Source: Amblyornis subalaris (lineage: Eukaryota > Chordata > Aves > Passeriformes > Ptilonorhynchidae). Taken from it: 64,000 nucleotides of DNA. The stretch lies in the NCBI GenBank assembly GCA_018881555.1, contig JACAXG010000012.1:10177480-10241479 (forward strand), written 5' to 3'. The notes below the pieces were generated by a model. That model saw nothing but the letters and a program-made list of their open reading frames with translations, was not told the DNA's origin and made no database searches. The position numbers and the translations under genes are program-made. Positions 39,139 through 50,700 of this stretch are shown here, piece by piece; the stretch's first letter is position 1; each line of letters opens with the position of its first letter.

Positions 39139-39395
39139 GTAAAGCAATCATGCCAGTATTGCTGTCTTCTTTCTTAAAGCAGTGACAGTAAGAGGAGAGG
39201 GGCATGGATGAAAAGGTCCTTTATTAATGAATTGATAAATAAGGAAAATGGGAAGTGTTGGAGAGAAACTGAGATTTTTCTTCTCTTGAAGTTTTGTAAC
39301 AGAGGGATGTATATGTTACTTATTTTGGAAGTATTTGGGGAAACTAAAAAGTAAAAACATGACTATTTTAAGACTGAGATACAAAGTAAATTGCA

Positions 39396-39401
39396 AATAA
39401 A
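39396..39401 (+). terminator. BOLL: candidate poly(A) signal for a BOLL read-through transcript
   Basis: AATAAA about 260 bp after the read-through stop at 39138. Further AATAAA words lie at 39861-39866 and 40016-40021. None is proven. Confidence 0.35.
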
Positions 39402-39979
39402 CATTTTGAGAGAAAATGGTGAACCTTACTCCGTTCTTTGAAATGATGGTTACAAATCCTTGTCTCTTGGTCTTGACATTGGATTAATTACTTGCAGCCT
39501 TAGAAAAGCACCTCTTGTTGTGGAGAGTTGAGATTTTGAAACACAGAGCATGAAAAACTGTCCCAGTTGGTCATATCTGGGTGTTTTTCCATGCAGTTCT
39601 GATTTAGACCATTTGAAAATTATTCCATGTCTCCTGATGCAAGTTGTTGGATTCTGCCCCTCCCCCAACCCCCCCCCCCAGTTTAAAGTCCTTTTTTTTA
39701 GGCCTAACTTAATAAGGCTGTTCACACAATACATGATATAATGTTAAAACTAATTTGCCTAATGAAAAAAATTCTNAAGTTATCAGTAGTTATACTTGAT
39801 ATTACAGCACTTACTCTTCTGTGAAAGGTGCTTACTCAGCTGGCAGACTAAACATGAGTGAATAAAAGCCAGGTTATGGGCTATCTTTTCTACGTATTTT
39901 TAATTTATTTTACTTTCCTTAGAATTTTTTCTGGACTATTGTGTAACGATATAGTTACGTAATGTAATGCTAGATATTT

Positions 39980-39995
39980 CCAGCAGAGGGCGCTG
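39980..39995 (+). promoter_or_regulatory. CTCF-like binding motif
   Basis: CCAGCAGAGGGCGCTG is a very close match to the CTCF core. It lies in AT-rich sequence where such a GC-rich word is unexpected by chance, about 0.85 kb beyond the last certain BOLL exon. It points towards RFTN2. Confidence 0.6.
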
Positions 39996-42567
39996 TAACA
40001 TAAGTGTTGTCTTGGAATAAACTGCCCTGTATGTTTTGCTTCTTCTTCCCGGTTTTCTCAGAAGTCTTGTTACCTAGAATTGAAATTCTGCTCTATTCAG
40101 ATCTCGAGTAGATTCACAGATAGTTAAATCCTTAAGAAGGCTTACTGAATTCTGATAATTTTATTCATTACAGCTTGATGCTAAATAGTCTTTGGGTTTT
40201 AGTTTTTATTTAGTTAGTTAGCTTCATTTATTAGTAGTTAGTAGTTCTGGAATATAACTCTCTCTTTTAAAGTTTCAAGTTACCTTTTCACATACCCACT
40301 TGGGGTTTGAATATGTTTCATATGTAATGAATGTGGTCAGTCTGTATTGTCTATCACTGCGGCTGAGCTCTCAACAATGATTGAAAAAAGCAAATGTTGT
40401 CAGCAGAGTGCTATGTATTAAGCAAGTGGCTGTGTCATTACCACCTGCTCCTCAGCTGCCTAAGATGACTGCTTGGTGGCTGTAGTCTTCTTAAAATACC
40501 TCAACAAATATATCTGCTGCTTGAAAACTGCGAAGTAGTGATCATTGTCAGAGAAGGCAGGTGCCTGAAGCAATGACCATATCTTGAAGGTAATCTGCTA
40601 ATTGGCTCTACCGCATTAGGAATTGCACTGGGAATACAGCTCCTAGTATAAAGCATATGTGTAAGTCAAGTGGTGGGAGGAGGATGGTACTCCAGATGCA
40701 GATATTTTCAACAGTTTTAGACTTCTTACAGCTTTCAAATGCAGCGCAAAGCAGAGCATGCATTGCAGTTGTAATTTAATGAAGACTTGAGGATAAGCAA
40801 ACAAATGGATGAAATATCAGTTGAAGAAAATCACAGATATTGAAACCAATGTTTCCACTGCTGTTGTTGGTTTATAAAAAGAGAACTTGGTCCATTTGTT
40901 GTGTAAACCATGTAGCAGTTAAAAAAGGAAACTTCACTTCTGTCAATTCTCGTAACTTATTTTTCGTTCTCTCTTTTTCTACCACATTCCTCAACTTCCA
41001 ACTGTAAATTATTTTTAGATCCAAATTTGGTATTTGAGATCAGGTTTGAATCAAAAATACTAATCCCCTGTCTGTGGTCATGTGTTTGCTAATGGCCCTT
41101 TATATTTATTTAAGCTAATTTCTTTTAGCAATTTGTATCTGCACAAACGGGGAAGGTAAACATTCGTTCTCAAAGGCTGTTAGGTGACGCTTTTTTAGGA
41201 AGTGTGAGGGTTTTTTAATCTTTACTGGATGTTTCTGTTCCTATATCATCTTTTAATACGGAGATTAATGTTTGGATGCTCCCAGAGGATATGATATATA
41301 TGAAATAGTGTCTGGTAGTAAAAGTTATGGGGTCTATAGTAACAGTGGAGACTTGAGGTAGGATTAAAATTTGTGTTCTCTGATTTCAAACCTAGGAAAA
41401 ATACCTGTGAGTTAAATTTTTGTTTTGCTGCNTGGTTATCTTGAGTTCTGAGGCACTGGCTTGGTAAATGTTTGTTGTATATTTTGTGTGCCTGTGAGGG
41501 AGACCCCTGGGGCCTGAGGAGCTGAGCAACACAGTTGCAGTCTACAGAGAGTTAGCAAAGTGTAAAAGGTTCTGGCATGTGGTGGGTGGTAGGTGGATGG
41601 GCATTGTTTTGTTTCATGCTTTCAGCTTTTTTTTTAATTATTTATATATTTGAGCTGCAGTGTTGAGTTTCTGTTGGCGGATAGACATGGTTCTACTCTG
41701 TCAGCTGTTCTCATAGTCTGTATCAAACAGTGTTTTTGGCTGGCATCAACAATACCAGATAACAGTGTCATTTGTGATATAGTTCATGTATATTTGCATT
41801 CGGATTGTAATGGTGCGTGATGGCCTTTGGGTAGTGAGTGTTCGTAAATTTAACTGAACTTAGCACACTCTGGTTTTGTCTACAGTTAAGAGTTATGAGG
41901 GAAGATTTGTATTCTGTGTGTGTATAATACATGTAAATAAGTGTCTTTATAAATGTTTGTGTAGATACTCATGCAAGTAGATTTACATACATTGTGTTTT
42001 TCATAAGAGTTGCGGTGTAATCATTTGGGGAAAAGTTGAGTTATTTTATACTAGTGCTACATGTTATTGTATTTCATGTATTATATTATTTCATCTGAAA
42101 GAATAAAAAATATTACAGCATGTTTTCTGTATAGGTAAGTGAAATGGAAAGAGAATAAACCTTTTGTTTAAGATATATTAGTCTGAAAATGTGAATCTAA
42201 ACTTCTAGCTAGCATCATATGATTGCCAGGAGACTTGTCACCAGCTGTAGCAAGGTCGGTTGCCTCTTAAAATGGCTATTTTAAACTCCACTGAAACCAT
42301 ACTTGCTAATTTGATATTAACATAGAAAGGTGCAGGTGGTGCATGGTGCTTTCTCACATTGTTTCATTCTGTGTTCTCTTTACAAACTTCTCTTTTTCTG
42401 TTCTATTAGTTTGCTCTTACTTCAGTTCAGTGGGTTTTTTCTTTTGCTTTCTCTGAGCTCTGTTCTCTCTCTCTTTACTTGATGACCCTATGGAGCATTC
42501 CCTGTTAAAGCATTTGGGCTGTTCTAATCTGTCTATACTGATTAATTTTTCTTTTTTTTGTGTCCAG

Positions 42568-42705
42568 TCCTTCCTGTGTGGCTGAGATCCATCATCAACA
42601 TAACAACTAGCAGCTGCCAGTTGTGGAATTGAGGGTCAGTTGTTTCATTGCAATGCTTGTGATTTATGAATTGATGAATAATAAAACACGCTCCCATCTC
42701 TCACA
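42568..42705 (+). other. BOLL: candidate alternative BOLL terminal exon
   Basis: A strong acceptor (T-rich tract then TGTCCAG) is followed by about 138 bp ending near a poly(A) signal AATAAA at 42680-42685. Spliced to exon 10 in phase it would add SFLCG and stop at 42583-42585. Mostly 3' UTR if real. No clear protein similarity to the human tail. Confidence 0.3.
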
Positions 42706-44456
42706 GTCTGTAGCATTACTTTGCTGCTTCCTGCAGTTTGCCAGTTGCTAATAATTCTCTTCATAAAACAAACAGTGCTGGTCATTCCCGAGATAATGTG
42801 TATGTAAATTCCATAGTTTTCTTTTTAGTTCAACTGCCTGAATTTTGTGTGTCTGAATTGTTTTTGTTCCACAGGAATGAAATTTCCGGTACTTTCAATG
42901 TATGCTTTGTTTCTGAAAACTGTTTTAATTCCCTTATTGACAAGTTCTTCCCTTTTTCTCTCTATTTTGTGCAATTTACAGTAGCTTGTGTTCATACGGC
43001 TGTACTCCAGCAGGTGCTAAGCATGCTTTTACTGTGAAAATGCTGCCTCTTTTAGTTGCTTACACTTTTTAGAAATATGATTTTGATAAGAGGAAGCTGG
43101 GGAAGAATACATGTTCTGCATGTGTTAAAATTAGTGTCAATTTTTTACTTGATAGCCTTTAAACAGCTCCCTGATTTGTAGCAGGGCTGTGCTATATTTT
43201 AAGGTGTGACTTCTTGTCTGTGTATGTGCCTGTATGATTTGTCCCTAGTTTTGGCTTTTAAACAAATATTACAAGTTTGTCAGTGTAAAAATGAGCATAA
43301 TCATCTCAGTAGAGAATGTGCTTGTGTCCTACATATACAACAGGAGTCAAACTAAAATAAAAAATACATTGGGATTGAAATTCTGTAAGGGTGACATAAT
43401 GAAAACTAAAGACCATGGAACCNTGAAGTTTTGAAAAGCAATGTACAACATGATGTAGAGTTAGTAGATGATGGAAAGAGACTGACATCTTGAGATGATA
43501 GTGGGTTGGATATCCTGATAGAGGTGTATGAAGTGCAGCTGGTTGTATTAGGAAACTGTCAGAGCCAGAAGGGAGGGTAAAAAGTTAGGTCTAACAAAAC
43601 AAAAAAGAAGTTAGTGCTGAAAAGGCCTGAGCTAAGAAATAAGATTAGAAAACAAACACAGTTTGAGTCTGTTACATGGCATAGTAAAGTGTAAAAGACA
43701 TGGAAGTTGCGCATTTGGGATATAGAGTAGCTGAGACAAATAGGGAGACTGTAAGAGAATTTGATCTTTGGAGAAATAAACAGAATAGTACAAGTATTCT
43801 AAAATCTGTTTGTGCCAGCACCTAAAATGGTAGGTGTGTTTTCTGCATCTTGCCATCCTTTTGTCAGCAGCTAGTGGCATCCACTAACAAATTATTTAAG
43901 CACAGTCCATTGCCTGTTTCTCACAAATAAGAAAGCTCTTAGTTCTTTAGCTTAGGTTTTATGTGTTAGCTACTAAAACCTTAATGTAAACATTATTATA
44001 AATACTCGTAGTAAAACATTGCTCTGACCTACATTACAGAGAATGCCAAACTTAAAAAAAACCAGAATTGGTTAAATAGGTTTGCACTGTACACTTTGTA
44101 AAAATCAATTTTCCCTATCCAATTATAAAGAGGATACAATTGCTTTGATAACTTGACATACTTTAGTAAGACTATATGATCAGTGAACAAAACTGGGGTA
44201 TTTTTTTAGTAAAAGAATTCTGAATTCATTCTAAGATTCCCTGCTTGTAAATAAAGGAAGATATTTCCTGCTGCTGTGGGTTTCACCTAAGTGCATAATG
44301 AAAATCTGTTTTTCCTTTTTGAACCAAGTCTGCCCAGCTGATGCAATAAAGTGGACTGTAACTATTCATTGAAGCATTATTAATGCAGTAAATGGGACAC
44401 ACTTTGAAATGGAAGAAACAACACAGCATTTTTCCCTCTTTTTACCCTCTTTTTAG

Positions 44457-44755
44457 GAATTGAGGTCGCATTCTGTGAGGAAAAATCTTCTGCATCATTC
44501 NTCTGTGAGTCTGAAACCTCAGTATGCATGAAGTCGTCGTTTTCATCCTAGAAAAGATTACAGAATGGAAGATAAAATTTTTACTCTGCCTTCTTCAGAT
44601 GCTGTAAAACACTGGGGGTTTTAGCCATATACTTTGCTACCATACCTAGCACGGGGAGGGTATGTTTTTCCTAATTTCTGATGTTTCCCTGCAGGTTCCT
44701 CAGTTGAAGTACCACTCCTTTTTGTCAAGCAATAAAATGAAATTTTGTAGTTTGG
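44457..44755 (+). other. BOLL: candidate BOLL terminal exon with 24-residue tail
   Basis: An excellent pyrimidine tract (CCCTCTTTTTACCCTCTTTTTAG) precedes an in-phase frame beginning ELRSHSVRKNLLHHS and ending SLKPQYA, with stop TGA at 44529-44531. AATAAA follows at 44731-44736. One codon contains the N at 44501 but stays Ser whatever the base. The tail does not match the human end (QPEPIKTVWSIHY) by eye. Of the three options this has the best splice site and the longest coding tail. Confidence 0.45.
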
Positions 44756-47700
44756 TCAGGGAAAAACACGTGAAATAATAATTTTATCCCTGCACTTCCT
44801 TTCTTAATAGAAACCCTGTTGCAGGACAGAAGGGTGATTTCTGATACACAGCCTGCTGTAGATACTCCAGGTACTAACCGAGAGTGAAAGCCAGCATACT
44901 CCTATGAAAGGGATGATTTCACTCTTAATTTCTGGATTACATAAACATTAAAGATACATTAATTACAAAGTAGAAGCCATTTTGCCACATCCTGACTGCA
45001 TTTTTGTGCTGTGGATTAAAATCTGTTTTTTTAAATCTATAGGAATTTCATTTCAATTCCAAAACAATTTATCTAGCTTCAGGTTTTTTTGCTGTCAGCA
45101 TTCTCTGCTTTTATAAGGTGTTTTACTTGTGTCATTTTAGTGTTTGGCAGTCATAACTCTTTAAATTAAAATTTGGACCACTAGTTTAATAATTATCCTC
45201 ATCTTAATATTTTTCTTGCATATGGTAAGCAATNCATTTGGTTTTATAGTATGTTTTTAGCTATAGAAAAAGGCAAGAATTGACTACTTGAATTACAAGA
45301 CTAATGAAAACTTCTCTTTGCTGGTTTGGCATTTTCTGTTGTCTGTACGAAAATAAGGAACTCCCTAGCAGTGTCGCAAGTTGAGATGAAATACTGCTTT
45401 CTCATCAACTTCAGGAAGATAACATTTTTTTCCTCTCACCTCCTAGCGTTTTTCCTGTATATTAAAGTCAGATGCCTCAAAGGTTGAGAATACAGCCTCT
45501 CTAGTTAATATGACTGCAAGCTATGGCTTATTGCTTCTGTAGCACTGAAGTTTTTATGTATGTAAAATATCCTTGAGCTGTTCAGTTTTATCTGTTTTGT
45601 AGTAATTTGGGGATTATCTTTTCATGTGGATTTGTTTTGTTGGTATTTTTTTTCCTTTTAATCATTCAGGGATCTTACCAGGTGGGCATTGTAGTCAATG
45701 AATAAACCATGTATTATATGTAAATGTGTTGAAAGATGATTGTGGTGGTCAGTAGTGCTTTATGGTGTTGTCCAGGAAGAGAGTTGGAGTCTGGTTCTGG
45801 TTTTATGCCGTTCTGAAATTGTTATGAAAGGAGATGCCATGTACTAGGTCTTGGTTGCAAGTTTCCTCAAGTGACTTTGCACCTTTTATTAGGTAGAAAA
45901 ATCTACACAAATATAATTTTAATAGTTTCTCTTTTTAACAACTTGTTGCCATAGTAGTTGTGATGGATTGTTTTACCAGTAAGTATCCAAAAAAGTATAC
46001 AATTTGTTGGATACATGGAGAGCTCAGCCTCTTTTTGAAGGGGGAAGTAGTCATCTACTGTAGGTTGTCATGTTTCTGAGCAGGTCTGTACCACTAAACA
46101 CATCTGTCTTGTTCTGTTTAATTTTCNCATTTTAGAACTCATCAATGTAAATATATCACAAAAATCTTGGCTCATCAAAACAGTAGTTCATTTCCATGGA
46201 AGAATTTTTACGTAGTAAATATTTTTTAATGAAGTTTTGTCTCTGAAGGTACCAAAGAAAGATTGTGTTCTGGTAGAGCCTTATCTCATGTGTCATGAAA
46301 CACACATTTTACCCAAGATTCTGAAGACTGTCCCAAGCCCTTATTTTTGGAATCTGTACCTTGTTTACCAAATGTGACNTCCCGGTTTTTATTAATGCTT
46401 CAGAGATTCAAGAAGTGAATTTTACAGTGAGCACTAACTTAAAAGTGCTTAGAGGGAAGTCTCTTGAGCTAATTGCTTGAAAGTGTACTGATACTGTGCA
46501 GTTACATGTCATCAGATTGTGGCTCTATTCCAGATACTCACAAAATGTAGTTTATTTTCCCTTAATTGGTGCAGATGTTAGATTGTTGATAATGAGTTGA
46601 TCCCATGGCCTTTGCTTCAAAGATCACTTACTTTCTTTTTACTTGCATGTGAACTGGATTGTTTGTAAGGATATTCAGTGTCAGGCACATAACTATCTCT
46701 GCAGTGTTCTACTGTGGGGTCTGTAACATCAGTCTGGAGGTACCGTTAATTAGGATTGTATCTTCAGGTCTTAACAAAGCTTTGTTTTGATTTGAGAGAC
46801 CTAGCAGAAACCAGGCAGCTCTGAATATTGGTTCTCCTCCAGGAACTGGCAGTCACTGTTGAAATACTGAGGGGTTTTCATTTATATTGTAGCTCATCCT
46901 TCTTCAAAATCCTTGCCAAGAGTGATGGCATGACATCAGTCAGCAGTGACTGAACCTCTCGGGAGTTGAATCCTTCTGTAGGCACAGTTGAGATGTAACT
47001 GACTTATCTTTTGTGAATCTCTGTAATTGAATTCTGTGTGTGCTGAGGAAGAACTACGTTTCGTCAGATAGTGCCTACATTTGTGCTATTTTGATATTTT
47101 AGCATTCATGAATTCTTCTTCTTTTACACTACACAGTACTATTCTCCTGCCAGGTCAGATTTCCAGAATGTGGAAATTCCTATGCTGTTACATAGAAGTA
47201 ATTTAGTTAACTGCAGATCTTCAGATGAAGTTTTTGGGGGTTGGAGAATGTGACCCTTTCTCCTTGGCCTTCTGCAGTTTCCTGTTGATAATTGTAAGGG
47301 GGACTCCCTTGGTATCCCATAAGCTTAGACTGTTTCCTTGGGACATTCAGTAACCGACAGCAAATCATCTTTATGCACTGGCTGTTACACTAACGTATTA
47401 GCAAATCAAATTAATTTTCTGTCTTCCACTCCTTAGAATTTGAGACCTGGTTGGTATCTTCTGTTTTCTACTGAGCTAGCTGTTACAGTATTTCTAGCAA
47501 CTGCTATCTACTTAATTTTACATTTCTATGAGAAAAGGTTAGTTCTAATATTCTTTATTTGATAACACTGGATAAAAACCTGTGGACAGACAGAAAGTTA
47601 CTGAAGTTCTGTCTCTCCTGTATTTTTATATATTTGCTTGGCTGTGTTTTGTATGAAGTAGAATTCTCTAGTTCACTAGCATTTTTGGTTCTTGCTTGTT

Positions 47701-50700
47701 CTGATCTTACGATCACAAGTCTATTCATCATCCCTGAAAAACTGTTTACACTTTTAATTTTAAATTGGCAATTCTTTGTATTGTGAAACCAATTTTTCAA
47801 AATAGGTAATAAGTCATTGAGTAAACTGCATTCCAATAGTAACTGAGCAGAAACTAGCAGAACACATGGCTCTCTTGAAATGTTTTTCTCTGTTTAAAAT
47901 AGTTTTAAAATGTGAAAAGTTGTATGGCTGCAAAATAGCTTTTTTTTTTTTAATGAAGTAGGTTTGTAGCTTTGTAATGTTGAAGTACTACAGTAGCTTC
48001 TGTTCACCTGATATAAAATCTTCTTAAGTTTCCTATTGAAATAAAAAATATATGGCTTAAATCCTTATTTTAAGGATCCAAAATACAGTGCCGTGTGTGC
48101 AGTCCTGTACACAAATTCTCATATTGCTGTTTTACAGAAAATCCAAATCTAGACCATCCAGTTTCATTCTAGAATACATGGGTTTAGTTGATGACTAACA
48201 TATGGCTGTGGTGTTTGATACCGTAATGCAGATACAGATGATACACTTCCTGCAGCCTTGATAAGTGAGACAGTGTGGGTGCACAGAGAGAAAAGCTTAA
48301 TAAATTTGCAGATCTCATTTTAGAGAACTGTTAACAATTTTAGAAATCAAAAGCTCTTTCTATTGAAACTGCTTGTAATACAGAAATAATAAACAAGCTT
48401 CTGTAGTTTTGGATTTCTAGGAAAGTTCTGGGTTGGTAGCTAAAAGTTTAATTCCAACTGGTCTATATTTACTGTTTGGATTGTAACTTTTGTTTATTGT
48501 AGTATCAGAGTTTAAATGTGGGTTTAGAAAATATGAAAAACTGGATTTAAACTTTGATCATTAAACTATGTTTTAATGACTGCAAAAGCAAACTGTTGTT
48601 GTCATCTCTGTTCATTATTTTTAGAACATTAAATTAAAGCTGATAGTAGAAAAGCTGGCTTTTCTGCTCAAGTTAACGTTTAACAAGACTGTGTTCCTGT
48701 CACAGTCACAAAACTTGCTCCAAACAAAAAAAATTTGGTCTGAAGAAAAAAAAAAGAAGTTGCCAAACCTCAGAGCCTTCAGAATGGAACCCTGCTACTT
48801 TCTTAGTATCTTTAAATCAAGTTGTTCTAGAGAAAAAAGAAAGAAATGTCAGTGTTTTAGTTAAAGTAATTGTTCATGGGAATAGGGGTGTGAAAAATAT
48901 TTGACAATTGAGTTGCAGAATTCTTCCGATAGAAGCTTTTTGCTTTTTCTATCGTTATCCTCTCCCAAGCAAAAACTTTACATTTGATTTGAGTCATAAG
49001 ACCAAGAAAGTACACCTGAAAAGAAGTTCAGAGAGGAACTGTGAAGTTCAAAAATGTTGCAATTTGAAATTATTAGTATTTAGGGGGTTTTAACTGTGTT
49101 GGTTTTGTGCCCTTGTAGCTGTGCAGATACCCTCAGGCTCTGGAGAAATCTGACTAAATTTAGCTTGTGTTTGTAACTTGCCCCCTTGTATCTTATTAAT
49201 GTCTGTGTCCTCTGTTTAAAAACATTGTGTCAGTGATGACTGATCTATAGCCAATAATAACGCTGATTTTTTAATTTTNTTTTTTTAATTTATCCTTTAT
49301 AAGCATGCNAACATTCCAGCCAGAGTAGGAAATGTGCTTGGTCCAAATACTTTGCATTTTGACTTTGTCAGAGGAACTTAAGAATTATCCCTTCTGTTTC
49401 ACATTGAGTCAGTTTTGGTCCTAGTGAAGTCTTTACCAAATACTTAAAGAATATATTATTTTTATTTATAGAGTTTTAAGGTATTTGCATTTCTGCTGCT
49501 CACAACACCAACCTTGAGAATAGGCATGGATCTTTACTGGCAGTACAGCTGTCAGAAGGTTATTCACTTGAAATTTTTAACTGATGATATTACCTGGAAT
49601 AAATTAACTAATACAAGCTGCACAGACTTCAATGCTTTTGTCCCAGTGGTGGCCTAACAGGTTCGATGATGGGAGATGTTCTCCTCTTGGAATCTTCAGC
49701 CAGTTCTAAATCATGTGATCGAACAGGAGTCATTTCTCATGGTTGTGATACACCTTAAATTCTATAGTTCTTTTACAAAGGCCTTGATTTAGATTTTGAA
49801 ATTTCANATTATAATACTTCTGCTTTTGATTATTTTTGAAGTTATTGTAGCCTTAAAGCAATATGATTCCTGTTGCTTTTAACTTACTAGCCAGTATACT
49901 AATCAGAAAGATACAGGGATGTCTTTAAGATAATGTTTGGTGTGAACACTGGTATAGCTGGCTGAACTGCAGATTCAGTAACTTAGGATCTTTTTGAGTT
50001 TTGATTTAGATATTGTGCATATGTACAAGGAAAATCTCCTGTATACCTGCATTGTTTTCATAATGTTCCTTGCATTTCATTATTTTAATCAAGAGGAAAC
50101 TCAGATGATCAGGTACTATCTCCCATTCTTGATCTCTTAAGGTACCAGGGGAGACAAAGTTTAAACTGCGTTATCAAATGGCTTACTGAGGTCATAATGG
50201 GTTTCGGAGAAGAGANGGCGTTCTTGTAGATAGGCTTTGTGTTCAGATGGGTTTGTCACAGATGTTCCAAACACCAAGAAGTGTTGTCTTTACAATTCTA
50301 GAAAGAGAGATTCCATCAAAAAGGGGTGCCACATCTGCTTTTATTTGGCACCAAGGCTGCAGAGCGCCTGCCCTGGATATCAGTGCAGCTTAGCACAGAG
50401 TCAGGAACAGGGGGCTGTCTATTTCCAAACACCAGTTTCGAGCATGGGATCATGTCCTGTTGTTCAGTAAGCTTAGCAATGTAACAAGAAAGACAGACAT
50501 GCCTCCCACACAAATGTTTTGAAACCGCCCCCAGACAAAAGGGAACAAAGCAGATCATGAGCAAGGGGAGGAACAACCCTGAGGTGTGGGGAAGACAGCA
50601 ATGCTTGTTTGTCTCAGTCTAGTCAAAACTGCTGTACAGAATACCTGCTGCTTTTCATCCTGTGTTGCCAACAGGCCGTCAAGAATCCAGCACTGGACAC

